From: Polyangiaceae bacterium
GTDB lineage: Bacteria; Myxococcota_A; Polyangia; Polyangiales; Polyangiaceae
DNA length: 64,000 bases
Assembly (NCBI GenBank): GCA_041389725.1
Contig: JAWKRG010000005.1
Location: forward strand, 124,001-188,000
Direction of reading: 5' to 3'
The notes under the pieces were generated by a model that saw nothing but the letters and a program-made list of their open reading frames with translations, was not told where the DNA came from and searched no databases. Made by a program: the position numbers and the translations under genes. Positions 52,026 to 60,743 of this stretch are shown here, piece by piece. Within the stretch, counting starts at the first letter, position 1, and each line of letters opens with the position of its first letter.

Positions 52026-52757
52026 GTGGCAAGCAAAGAGCCTCGAGTCAGCTCCGAGTTCGCGCGGGACAACGACGCCTGGTTCGGCCGCGACGACGCC
52101 TTTGCCTTCTTGGAGCGAGATCGCGACAACGTCGTGCGCATCGAAGAAGTGGAGCGTATCTTGTCGCGCGGTCGACGCGGCACACTCTTGGACTTGGGCT
52201 GCGGCGACGGGCGCATCGGCGAACGACTGCAGCGGCTCGGCTACCAAGTCACGGGCTTGGACGTTTCTGGCGCCGCTTTGGACCATGCGCGCCGCCGCGG
52301 TCTCGGTACGATCGTCGGCGACGTGAGCGAGGCCCTGCCGATCGAGTCTGCCAGTTTCGACGCGGTTTTTGCCGGCGAAGTGATCGAACACCTGTTCGCT
52401 CCGGACGCGTTCCTGGCGGAGGTGTTCCGTGTGCTGAGGCCCGGCGGGCGCGTGGTGCTCACGACTCCGAACTTGGCTCACTTGCCCGATCGACTGCGCC
52501 TCTTGGCCGGTCGCGCACCGACTCAGGTGCAACCCCTGCACCCGTTTCTGCGCTTGCACATCCGTCCCTTCACTGCCGGTACCCTGCGCGATGCGCTGCG
52601 GGGTGCGGGCTTCGAGGCGCCTCGTCTGCGGAGCTCGCTGGTGGTGTTTCGGCGTGATTCGGCAGATCCGGATCAGGTACGCCTCGCTTCGCGCTGGCTC
52701 GCACGGGTCGCGCCGAGCCTCGGCAGCTTCCTGATCGCGGAGTCGAAGAAGCCTTGA
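52026..52757 (+). CDS. Class I SAM-dependent methyltransferase
   Basis: 243 residues from the GTG at 52026 with GGGGGAGC upstream. Motif I LLDLGCGDGRIGERL (54-68), VTGLDVSGAALDHARRRG, FDAVFAGEVIEHLFAPDAFL and LRPGGRVVLTTPN show a Methyltransf_11/MetW-like enzyme. Such methyltransferases are frequent in polysaccharide and natural-product clusters. Same strand and very short gap to the SPASM gene, so probably the same operon. Confidence 0.88.
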   Translation: MASKEPRVSSEFARDNDAWFGRDDAFAFLERDRDNVVRIEEVERILSRGRRGTLLDLGCGDGRIGERLQRLGYQVTGLDVSGAALDHARRRGLGTIVGDVSEALPIESASFDAVFAGEVIEHLFAPDAFLAEVFRVLRPGGRVVLTTPNLAHLPDRLRLLAGRAPTQVQPLHPFLRLHIRPFTAGTLRDALRGAGFEAPRLRSSLVVFRRDSADPDQVRLASRWLARVAPSLGSFLIAESKKP

Positions 52758-52767
52758 GCTACGCGAC

Positions 52768-52851
52768 TCAGATCCGGAACTGGTAGCCGTCGTCCACGAG
52801 CTGCTCGCGATTCAGATCCGGAACTGGTAGCCGTCGTCCACGAGCTGCTCG
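52768..52851. repeat. 44-bp tandem duplication at the end of the adenylating-enzyme gene
   Basis: Forty identical bases (TCAGATCCGGAACTGGTAGC onward) occur at 52768-52807 and 52812-52851. The duplication is 44 bp, so the second copy recreates the same C-terminal peptide QLVDDGYQFRI in another frame beyond the stop. It is recent or maintained. Confidence 0.9.
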
Positions 52852-54221
52852 AGACTCAGGCCCAAGCCACGGACCAGTGGGGCCTTTTCTCCGACTTGCG
52901 CCGAGAACTCGCGTTGCTCCTCGAAGCGAAGCGTGACGTCGCTTCCCAGCAAGGACGCGAAGCCGGCACGCAACTCTCGCTCCGTCGCCTTTCGCTCGAC
53001 GGCTCCGGCGCCGGGGTCGAAAGCCAGGAACACGTCCAGGGCGTCGATGCGTTGCTGCTCCACGCGAAACCAGCGCACGGCGGCGACGCTTTCGAAGATG
53101 GCCATCACGCGAAAGGGATCGTGCAGCTGCTTGGATGGCGTGACGATGAAGTCCAGTCGACGACCATGTAGCCGCTCCAGTAGCGGCAAGTTCCGGCCGC
53201 ACTCGCAGGCCCTCGCCGAGAGCGCGGCCATGTCGCCGACGCGATAGCGAATGATGGGCATCGTGTGCTGGAAGAGGTTGGTCAGCACCACCTCGCCCAT
53301 CTCGCCGGCAGCGGCGGGACTGCCGTCCGCGCGCAGTACCTCGAGGTGTACGAGATCCGAGTCCACGTGATAGCCAGCGCCCGTCGGACACTCCCACGCG
53401 ATGATCCCGGTTTCTTCGGTCGCATAGAAGTCCACCAGACGCGCGCCGAGAGCGTTCTCCACGAACCAGCGGCTGTGGGCGTCGAGGACTTCGCCGCGGG
53501 TGAAGATGCGATGGGGTCGGTAGCCCAGGCCGCCTCGCGCTTCAGCCGCCAGCGCCAGCATGCGAACGCCGGCCAAGACGCCGTGGATGACCTCGGCGCG
53601 TCGTTCGGCGATGAACTGCAGGGCGTCGTCCTGGCTGAGGGCTACCGGATAGGGAATGCGGCGCCACAAGCCCAGCCGTTGAACCAGGAAGGGCTTGGGC
53701 GGCAAGTGAGCAGGTGCGTCCAAGACGAGCTGTCGATGCCAAGGTCGCACGCCGTGACTGAACAGCATGCGCAGCTCTTGGGCGCGGCGCTGGAGCTCGC
53801 GCAAGGGGTCGAAGTAGACGACGACGGGCGCGCCCGTGGAGCCGCTGGAACGCCGCGCCAAGAGCTGGCTCTTGGGCGCCGCGCGCCGACTGAGCAACTC
53901 GTCCCCTGTGCGAAGGTCTTCTTTCGTCAGATACGGCAGCCGCTCGAAGGTGCGGGGCTCGAGCAGGTCTCGCTCCGTGATGCCCGCTTCGCTGAAGCTG
54001 CGGCGGTAGTGCGGTACGTCGCGGAATGCTCGTCTCACGAGCTCCATGCGCCGCCGCCGGTTCAGTGCTTGGATGGCAGACGCCGGTAGCCAAGGAGCGC
54101 CGAGCAGCTCCGGCAAGATTCGCGTCGCGCCGCGAAGATACGCCTGCACGAGTTCCGCTTTGCCGCGCGCGTGGGGGTCCGGTCCGAGCCGATCGCCACT
54201 CCGAGTCTCAGTAGAAGGCAC
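52812..54221 (-). CDS. PaaK/CapK-like AMP-forming adenylating enzyme
   Basis: 469 residues from a GTG inside the end of the upstream gene. Resembles phenylacetate-CoA ligase and CapK-like proteins: RAFRDVPHYRRSFSEAGI, P-loop SSGSTG (125-130) then APVVVYFD, FTRGEVLDAHSRWFVEN, FYATEETGIIAWEC, and MPIIRYRVGDMAAL followed by the Cys-containing CECGRNLPLLERLHGR. The family activates carboxylic acids, in CoA ligases or in polysaccharide clusters. Convergent with the radical SAM/methyltransferase genes. The C-terminal codons lie in a 44-bp duplication. Confidence 0.85.
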   Translation of the reverse strand: MPSTETRSGDRLGPDPHARGKAELVQAYLRGATRILPELLGAPWLPASAIQALNRRRRMELVRRAFRDVPHYRRSFSEAGITERDLLEPRTFERLPYLTKEDLRTGDELLSRRAAPKSQLLARRSSGSTGAPVVVYFDPLRELQRRAQELRMLFSHGVRPWHRQLVLDAPAHLPPKPFLVQRLGLWRRIPYPVALSQDDALQFIAERRAEVIHGVLAGVRMLALAAEARGGLGYRPHRIFTRGEVLDAHSRWFVENALGARLVDFYATEETGIIAWECPTGAGYHVDSDLVHLEVLRADGSPAAAGEMGEVVLTNLFQHTMPIIRYRVGDMAALSARACECGRNLPLLERLHGRRLDFIVTPSKQLHDPFRVMAIFESVAAVRWFRVEQQRIDALDVFLAFDPGAGAVERKATERELRAGFASLLGSDVTLRFEEQREFSAQVGEKAPLVRGLGLSLEQLVDDGYQFRI

Positions 54222-54879
54222 GCGGACCCGTCAACGCCGCCAAGTCGGGAGCGCAGCGCTTGATCTTCTTGACCCACAACACCGAAGCCACCGTCCCGTG
54301 GTAGGAGCGTGCCGCTCCGCTCTCCACGCGTTGGATGACGGCGCCGCTCTGCAGCAAGAACGACTGCAGCGAGTGCGTCAGCTGTTCGGGGTCGCCCACC
54401 CGAGTCACCGCGGCGCGGCGTTCCGGCGTCGCGATCAGGCCGTGGCCTCCCACCGCCAGGCTGCGCAGACCGACGGCGCTGAAGACGCGCAGTCCGTCCG
54501 CACCGTAGGGAGGATCCGTCACGAACAGCGAGAATCCGCCGGAGATCTTGGGCCACTTGCCGTCATAGACGCTGCGCAGGTCATAGGGCATCGTGTGCAC
54601 GCGGTCGCGAGTTTCTCGCGCCAACACTCCCAGCAAGTCGCGGTCGATGTCGATGACGGTAAGATTCGCGAAACCAATGTGGTGCAACGCCAAGGACGCC
54701 AGGTCGTCGTCGCCGACGAACAAGACGCGATCGGAAGGTTTGCATAGCGTGGTCACCGCTCGAAGACGCCGCAGCATCGATCGTGCGTCGACATGGTACG
54801 CGCCGATCGCCGGCTTCTCTTCCAAGCGCTTGTGCATCGCCCGACGAATGGCGGCTCTCAGCGCGGAATCCGAACGCAC
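54208..54879 (-). CDS. Branched-chain polyamine synthase (BpsA)-like protein
   Basis: 223 residues from the GTG at 54879. The combination RVLFVGDDDLASLALHHIG (51-69), VIDIDRDLLGVLARE and LFVTDPPYGADGL (118-130) is that of the BpsA family, which transfers aminopropyl groups to polyamines and looks like an N4/N6-methyltransferase. It lacks the N-terminal winged helix of full-length BpsA. Alternatively a small-molecule or nucleic-acid methyltransferase. It overlaps the adenylating-enzyme start by 14 bp, so they form one operon, divergent by 18 bp from the large membrane-protein genes. Confidence 0.7.
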   Translation of the reverse strand: MRSDSALRAAIRRAMHKRLEEKPAIGAYHVDARSMLRRLRAVTTLCKPSDRVLFVGDDDLASLALHHIGFANLTVIDIDRDLLGVLARETRDRVHTMPYDLRSVYDGKWPKISGGFSLFVTDPPYGADGLRVFSAVGLRSLAVGGHGLIATPERRAAVTRVGDPEQLTHSLQSFLLQSGAVIQRVESGAARSYHGTVASVLWVKKIKRCAPDLAALTGPRAFY

Positions 54880-54897
54880 CCGGACTCTTCTAACGCC

Positions 54898-57723
54898 GTG
54901 ACGCCATCGAGCACAAGTCGTCCCTCCGACGGTGTTGGAGGGGCTTGGTTCCGGCGCCACGGTCCGTTGATCCTCGCCGTGGCCTACGTGGTGGTCGTGA
55001 TCGCAGCGGGCGCCCACGTGCGCTGCACTCAATGGGGTTTTCGTGCGCTGTCGTCGAATCCCATCGACTACTCGTGGCAGTTGGCGCTGCCTTGGCACGC
55101 ATTTCGTGGGGAGTGGGTAGGGCGCGAACTGCAGTTCCCCATGGGCCCATTGTGGCAGGCTCTTGCCTACGTCGGAGCACTGCCGGGCCCCTTCGATGCC
55201 GCGCGAGCGGTCGCCGGCATGCAGGCCGTGGTGCAAAGCCTAGGGGCCGTGGTCGCGCTGGTCATCGCGTGCTGGGCCAGCCCGCGCACAGTGGTTCGGG
55301 TCGCGGCCTTTGGTGTGCTCACGCTCCTGGCCTACGGCGCCGGTATTGCGACGCTGCGCGCGCTGCTCTCCCTGGCGTTCTTGTTGCTGTACCTGCCCAG
55401 CGAGGATTCCGAGCGCGCGCCGCGCTGGCGTGACTCGGCGGCGGCCGCTGCCGTTGCCACCCTGGCCGGGCTCTTGTCGATCGATCGTCTCGTGTTCGTC
55501 GCGATGACCGCGGCGTTGATGAGCGTCGGCGAGTTGCTAGTGCGGCGCTCGCGCGGGCTGCCTCTGCGGTTCGCGTGGATGCGCCTGTGCCGTTTTGGGG
55601 TTGCACAGTTGGCCGCGCTGGCTGCGGTCACGCTGCTCGGGGTTGTGGTCGGCGCGCGGCCCTGGCAGTTCCTGCTCGAGCAGCGTGCGATGGCGGCGTC
55701 CTATGCCGTGACCCTGGCCAAGACGGCCGAGAGCAACGTGGTCAATGTGCTGCTGCTGGTCGCCTCAGCTGCGGCGTTGGCCGTGCTGGCAGTGCGACGA
55801 CCCGCGCCGACTCGCCTGACCTCGTGTTGGGTGATCGGCGCCATGCCGCCAGCGCTGTTTGCAGTGCCGCAACCCAACGCGGGTCACGTCTTCATGGGCG
55901 TACTTCCGCTGGTTGGCGTGCTGATCGTCATTGCCGCGCGCCGCGAAGCGGTATCGCCTCGGCTGCGGGGCGTGACTGCGCTCGTAGCGAGCATCTTCGT
56001 GCTCGGTTGGTACGGAGCGCATCGCGAGAGTGTCTGGCTATCGCCGGACGTCTTCGCCCGAGCACGCGCCGTCACACCGGCTGACGCGCAGCCCGAGTTC
56101 GTCACTGACGTCTCTCGCGTCGCGCACTATCTCTCGGAGTTACGCGACAAGGAGTCACCTCGCTGCGTGGGAGTCTCGCCTGCGCTTTCGTTGACCCATG
56201 CGCTGTCGGGTGTTCCCGGTCCGACGAGCCTGGCTCTGCGCTGGAACAGTACCCAACAGGGACGGCTGGCCGACGAACTGCGTGCTGCCGACTGCCCGGT
56301 CTTCGTCTACCAGATGGGCAGCTTCGACCGTCCCGATCAGCCAGAGTGGTTCTTGGGCGAGGACCTGTTCGCAATCAGCGAGATGTACGAACCCGCTCAG
56401 CAGCTCGGCCCCGCCACCTACGTGTTGCGGCGACGCGGGGCGGCGATCGAGACCGAGCGTACGGCGCTGCCGGTGGCAGAGCAGCAGCAGGTCGTGCCCG
56501 TTCCGGGGGAGATCGTCGTGCCGCTTGGTGATGCCCTGAGGCCCGACGACTTCCTGCTCTTGAAGCACGAGTTGCGCGTGCCCGAGTGGGTGCGCATGCT
56601 CGGCGCTGCACCGGCGGTGTACTACCGATTCGAAGCGGACGGCCAGGCCGCTGGTCCGGAGGTGCCGTGGATCGACGTGGACATCAATGTCCGCGCCGTG
56701 GCGTCCTTGGCGGTTCAAGCGACCGCCGCAGAGCAGCGCTTCATCCTGGGTACGAGGCCTCGCTCGGCGGCCAAGGTGAACGCATTGCGTTTGCGCTTCG
56801 AGCCTCGCGGGCGACTTACGCCGAGCGACGTTGCGGTCGCGTTCTCCGGCGCCGAGCGCTGGCGCGCGCGGGTTCCTGCGCCGAAGGATTCGGCCGCGGC
56901 GTGTATGGCAGCCGAGGACTTGGTGAAGGATGTGCGGGACGGCCGCGCCATGCCCCGTAACGTGGCGCTACGGCCCAAGGCGGCTCGGATGTCGTTGCAT
57001 CCCAATCCGAAACCCGAGCAGCCGGCCGAGGTGTACTTTCCCGTCAAGCCTTGCGCGGACACCTGCCTGGCCATGGAGTTGGGCATTGCGATGGCTGAGG
57101 ACTCTGGGGACGGCGCAACGGTCGACGTGCACGTGCACGACGGGGCAGGCCGACCCGAGATCTTCCGAGAAGACGTCTTGCCGGGACGCGAGCCCTTGCA
57201 GGCGGAGCTGCCCCTCGACCGCTGGGCCAATCGCAGCGTGATGCTACGGATCGGTTCGGACACGCGGGATGACACCGCGGGTGACTATTTGTTCGTGGGG
57301 TCGCCGGAGCTTCGACGTTGCAGCAATCGCGCGGTCATCGCCGAACGTCTGCGCCGCTCGCAGCTCACCCTGCGCGGCAACGTCACTGCGAGCGGGGAAG
57401 CCGAGGTAGCCATGCTTGCTCCCGCAGAGCTCAGCTACCCGCTGTTCATCAATGGCGACACCTGTGTCCAGTTGCGACCCGCCCTCGAAGCGGATCCCGG
57501 AACCAAGGTCGACTTCGGCATATGGGTGGTCGTGGACGGGCATCGGCATCGCTTGTGTCGCGCCACCCTTGCTCCCGAGGACACTCCGCATCTCGTCTAT
57601 TCGTTGCACGATTGGTATCGCCGAAAGGTGCTACTGACCGCCGGCGTGACCGCAGCAGGGGGCACTGGAGGCGGACGCGTGCTGCTGCGCGACTTCACGG
57701 TGGGGCGATGTCCGGCGAAGTGA
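54898..57723 (+). CDS. Giant polytopic membrane protein, paralogue 1
   Basis: 941 residues from the GTG at 54898 (a later GTG is possible). The first about 390 residues hold 9-11 hydrophobic helices, with the conserved WQLALPWHAFRGEWVGREL then GPLWQALAYVGALPGPFDAA. The remaining about 540 residues are soluble, with two beta-rich modules; the second has paired cysteines (PCADTCLAMELGIAM) and ends in a domain with CVQLRPALEADPG. The general plan resembles GT-C type glycosyltransferases or lipid-linked sugar enzymes, but no signature is recognised. The next gene is a paralogue that starts inside its end. Confidence 0.75.
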   Translation: MTPSSTSRPSDGVGGAWFRRHGPLILAVAYVVVVIAAGAHVRCTQWGFRALSSNPIDYSWQLALPWHAFRGEWVGRELQFPMGPLWQALAYVGALPGPFDAARAVAGMQAVVQSLGAVVALVIACWASPRTVVRVAAFGVLTLLAYGAGIATLRALLSLAFLLLYLPSEDSERAPRWRDSAAAAAVATLAGLLSIDRLVFVAMTAALMSVGELLVRRSRGLPLRFAWMRLCRFGVAQLAALAAVTLLGVVVGARPWQFLLEQRAMAASYAVTLAKTAESNVVNVLLLVASAAALAVLAVRRPAPTRLTSCWVIGAMPPALFAVPQPNAGHVFMGVLPLVGVLIVIAARREAVSPRLRGVTALVASIFVLGWYGAHRESVWLSPDVFARARAVTPADAQPEFVTDVSRVAHYLSELRDKESPRCVGVSPALSLTHALSGVPGPTSLALRWNSTQQGRLADELRAADCPVFVYQMGSFDRPDQPEWFLGEDLFAISEMYEPAQQLGPATYVLRRRGAAIETERTALPVAEQQQVVPVPGEIVVPLGDALRPDDFLLLKHELRVPEWVRMLGAAPAVYYRFEADGQAAGPEVPWIDVDINVRAVASLAVQATAAEQRFILGTRPRSAAKVNALRLRFEPRGRLTPSDVAVAFSGAERWRARVPAPKDSAAACMAAEDLVKDVRDGRAMPRNVALRPKAARMSLHPNPKPEQPAEVYFPVKPCADTCLAMELGIAMAEDSGDGATVDVHVHDGAGRPEIFREDVLPGREPLQAELPLDRWANRSVMLRIGSDTRDDTAGDYLFVGSPELRRCSNRAVIAERLRRSQLTLRGNVTASGEAEVAMLAPAELSYPLFINGDTCVQLRPALEADPGTKVDFGIWVVVDGHRHRLCRATLAPEDTPHLVYSLHDWYRRKVLLTAGVTAAGGTGGGRVLLRDFTVGRCPAK

Positions 57724-60500
57724 TGGAGCGCTTGCGCCGTCCGGGCAAGTTGACGCTCATCGTCCTGGTCTATCTGACCTGCGCCATCGTGGCGAACGCG
57801 CTGTGGTGGGGCCGGTCCTTCGACGACTGGATGCTGGAGCTGCGTCGCTGGGACTACGGCTGGGAGCTGATGCTGCCCTGGGCCGCACGTCGAGGGCAGT
57901 GGGTCGGTCGCGACTTGAGCTATCCCATTGGCCCGTTGTGGCAAGCGCTGGCAGCGCTACCGACTTTGGGCGCGCCCTTCAGCGGTGCGAGGGCAGTGGC
58001 GGGGCTGCACTTGGTGTTTCCCCTGGCCTCCGTCGCCGTCTGCGCCGCATTGGTGTTCGGGCAACCGCTATCGGATCGCGCCCGCGCCCTGGCCTTGCTG
58101 GGCATGTGCATCTTTGCGCTCTACGACGACGTTCGGACTTTTCGCGCCATCTTTCCCCTGGCCGTGATCGTCAGCTACGCCGCCGAAGATCCGAAGGCGC
58201 GCGGCGACTGGCGTCGCCACGCGTTGCTGTCGCTCATCGTCGTGGCGAGCGTGCTGCTCTCTTTCGACACCGGGCTGCTCTGCTTGGGCAGCTTCGGCGC
58301 CATGGTGGTCTACGAAGTGTGGCTCTTGCGCGGCGGTCGCCAGGCCCTGCGGCGCGCCTCCCATGCGCTGGTCGCGATTGTGGCGGGGCAGGCTGCGCTC
58401 GCCCTTGCCCTCGCCGCCCTGGGAGGCAGCTATGGCCACTTCCTGTCGAGCTCCTTCGGCATCGTGCGCGCCTACGGCACCACGATGGTGCTCGCGCCGT
58501 CGGGTTTCGATCCAGCTGCCGCGGTTGCCTTCGTGCTGTGCGCTACGGTGCTGGCAGTGCTCGTCGCGCGGAGGCGGCAGCAGCCCGTGCTGGGCACGTG
58601 GTTGATCGGAACGCTGCCCCTCGCGTACCGCAGCGTGCTGCGCGCGGACGCGGAGCACCTGTACGCCGGATTGGTGCCCATGGCGGCGGTGCTGGTGTTG
58701 GTTGCGGTGCGCGCCGCCGCGAAACGCCGTTTTCTCGCGGTCAGCGCGGGACTGCTCACGACGCTCTTCGCCTTGGCCTGGTTCGGCGCGCATCGGGAGC
58801 GTCCTCTGGCCTGGGCACCGACGCGATTCGTGGCGCTGTACCGCGCGTGGAATCGCCAGCCTGAGCCCTATGACGGCGAGTTCGCCCGCTTGCGTCGTTG
58901 GGTGGAAGCGCATCGGCCCGAGCAAGGTGGCTGCGTGGGCTTGCCTGCGAGTGCTGAGGCGTTGCACGCGCTGACGAACGTTCCTGGCGCCACGGACTTG
59001 ATGTTGGGCTGGACCGAACCGCTGCAGCGCCGAATGGCCGAGCGTGTCCGTGAGCGCCTGTGCGCCCACGCCGTGCGCGAGATCGTCTCTTTTGATGAAG
59101 GCAGCTGGGGATTCGGAGACATCCTGCTTGCCCAGCACGAGTTGTACCGCCCGACGGAGCTCCTCGGCCCCGACCTGGTTGCGTCGGAGTTGCGTACGCG
59201 TCCAACGCCGCCCCGCACTCGTCCGCTGCCCGCAGATCTGTTGGCGACAGAGAGCCCGGTCTTGCCCGCTCAGCTGGACATCCCTCTCGGACGCAGGGTC
59301 CCTTGGGAGCACGCGCTGCGTTTGGAGTACAGCTTGGAGCTCGACTCGGTGCGTCTGCTGCTCGGCGCGATGCCCCGAATCACCGTGCAGTTCTTCGATG
59401 GTGAGGTCGCGCTGGCCAAACCCGTGAGCGTTCCCTATGCGAGCGTAGGAAAGGGCCTCACGAGTGTGCTCCCCGTCGTGGCCGACGTGGCGGAGTGGCG
59501 GTGGGTGGCCGGGCGAGCGCCGAAGCAACAGCGGACTGCGGATCGCCTGCGGATCCTGATTGAGCCGCAGCGCTCGACCCCTTCGCCGCTTCGGTTCCGC
59601 GTACACGCCTTGACGGAACTCATCCCCGGTGACGAGCCCGTACGCACTCAGCCATCGTGTGAGCGCGACGCCGCATTGCTGATGCCCCATCGCTCGATGG
59701 CGCGATGGACGGCCGCTCGGACGGACGGTGATCTCCAGTTGCGGCCCAATGCCAAGGGTCTCCCCCTGGCCGAGGTCTTCGCGCCAGTCGTGCCTTGTGT
59801 GGATGCGTGTTTGCGAACGCGGCTTCGCGTCGAGGGAGACGCGCCGGACCGCGTCGAACTCGAGCTGCACGTCGTGGATGGCTACGACCGTCCGCGCGTG
59901 GTGCGCTACGAGGGCAAGCCCAAAGACACGCCGCTCCCCGTGGAACTGGCGCTGCAACCTTGGGCCGGGCGCTCCGTCTTCGTGCGCTTCGGGGCGCAGG
60001 CCAAGGGCGCTGCGCTCAACCTTGGTGTGTTCGAGCAGCCGCGCATCGTGGCCTGTCGCACGCACGAAGAGCTGGCGCTCAAGTTGCATCGCGGCGATCT
60101 GGAGACGCGGGGCGAGATTGAAGTGGTGGGCAGTGGCGCGCTGATGACGCCGACCCAGCGCGGCGTGCCGCCCGCGGAGCTCATGGTGCCGCTGCTCGCG
60201 ACGCGCGATTCCTGCGTGGCGCTGACGGCCAGCCGTGAGGGTGCAAAGGACGAAAGCGCGCGCGTCGCGTTGGACGTCGGCGTGCTCTTGGGCGAAGAGA
60301 TCGCGCGGCTTTCTCGAGTCGAGTTGGGCCGCGACGGGGATCCGATCGAGCTCGAGGATCTGCCGCTCGCAGAGTTCGCGGACAAGTGGGTGCGGCTACG
60401 CCTTGCGGCGTGGACCACGGAGGACAAGGACCCGACCCGTCTTCGCATCGACCGACTACGCCTGCATCGCTGCGGCGATGGCGCGCCGTGGTTCGAGTGA
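57708..60500 (+). CDS. Giant polytopic membrane protein, paralogue 2
   Basis: 930 residues from the ATG at 57708, overlapping paralogue 1 by 16 bp (ATG 57723 is an alternative). Same plan: about ten helices to residue 390 with WELMLPWAARRGQWVGRDL and GPLWQALAALPTLGAPFSGA, then a soluble half with RVPWEHALRLEYSLELDSV, paired cysteines PCVDACLRTRLRV, and a closing domain with CVALTASREGAKDES. Similarity runs the full length at moderate identity, so a gene duplication is clear. The two probably act together in the envelope. Confidence 0.75.
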   Translation: MSGEVMERLRRPGKLTLIVLVYLTCAIVANALWWGRSFDDWMLELRRWDYGWELMLPWAARRGQWVGRDLSYPIGPLWQALAALPTLGAPFSGARAVAGLHLVFPLASVAVCAALVFGQPLSDRARALALLGMCIFALYDDVRTFRAIFPLAVIVSYAAEDPKARGDWRRHALLSLIVVASVLLSFDTGLLCLGSFGAMVVYEVWLLRGGRQALRRASHALVAIVAGQAALALALAALGGSYGHFLSSSFGIVRAYGTTMVLAPSGFDPAAAVAFVLCATVLAVLVARRRQQPVLGTWLIGTLPLAYRSVLRADAEHLYAGLVPMAAVLVLVAVRAAAKRRFLAVSAGLLTTLFALAWFGAHRERPLAWAPTRFVALYRAWNRQPEPYDGEFARLRRWVEAHRPEQGGCVGLPASAEALHALTNVPGATDLMLGWTEPLQRRMAERVRERLCAHAVREIVSFDEGSWGFGDILLAQHELYRPTELLGPDLVASELRTRPTPPRTRPLPADLLATESPVLPAQLDIPLGRRVPWEHALRLEYSLELDSVRLLLGAMPRITVQFFDGEVALAKPVSVPYASVGKGLTSVLPVVADVAEWRWVAGRAPKQQRTADRLRILIEPQRSTPSPLRFRVHALTELIPGDEPVRTQPSCERDAALLMPHRSMARWTAARTDGDLQLRPNAKGLPLAEVFAPVVPCVDACLRTRLRVEGDAPDRVELELHVVDGYDRPRVVRYEGKPKDTPLPVELALQPWAGRSVFVRFGAQAKGAALNLGVFEQPRIVACRTHEELALKLHRGDLETRGEIEVVGSGALMTPTQRGVPPAELMVPLLATRDSCVALTASREGAKDESARVALDVGVLLGEEIARLSRVELGRDGDPIELEDLPLAEFADKWVRLRLAAWTTEDKDPTRLRIDRLRLHRCGDGAPWFE

Positions 60501-60605
60501 CGGCGCTCACCACGGCACGATCGTATCCTCGAGCCCAGTCGGGCATCACCACCATGAGTGCAGGGAGTTGGAATGATCGGCGTCATCGCGGCCTCGTCGC
60601 GGTTT

Positions 60606-60650
60606 GCGGGAGTAGCGCTCCGCGATGCCGAGGGTCGAGACCCAAAACCC
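60606..60650 (-). repeat. Dispersed intergenic element, copy A6 (CTACTCCCGC type)
   Basis: On the minus strand GGGTTTTGGGTCTCGACCC, a GC-rich middle and GCTACTCCCGC. Lies between the second giant membrane protein and the DUF4091 gene. Confidence 0.7.
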
Positions 60651-60743
60651 TTCGAGTAGTTGATCGTGGAATCGGCATCATTCCGCTCGCGAATTCGCGC
60701 GTGGTGGCTGCAGACCTGCGGGCGGAGGCGTAGACTCGAGGGT

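Noticed and set aside
48996..52757. RiPP precursor peptide for the radical SAM/SPASM enzyme
   Set aside because: No short frame with a leader-core look and ribosome-binding site was found in the gaps (50874-50955, 52758-52811) or directly upstream.
58068..60089. 673-codon minus-strand frame
   Set aside because: Shadow of the second giant membrane protein caused by high-GC third positions; composition rich in Arg, His and Gln is typical of shadows.
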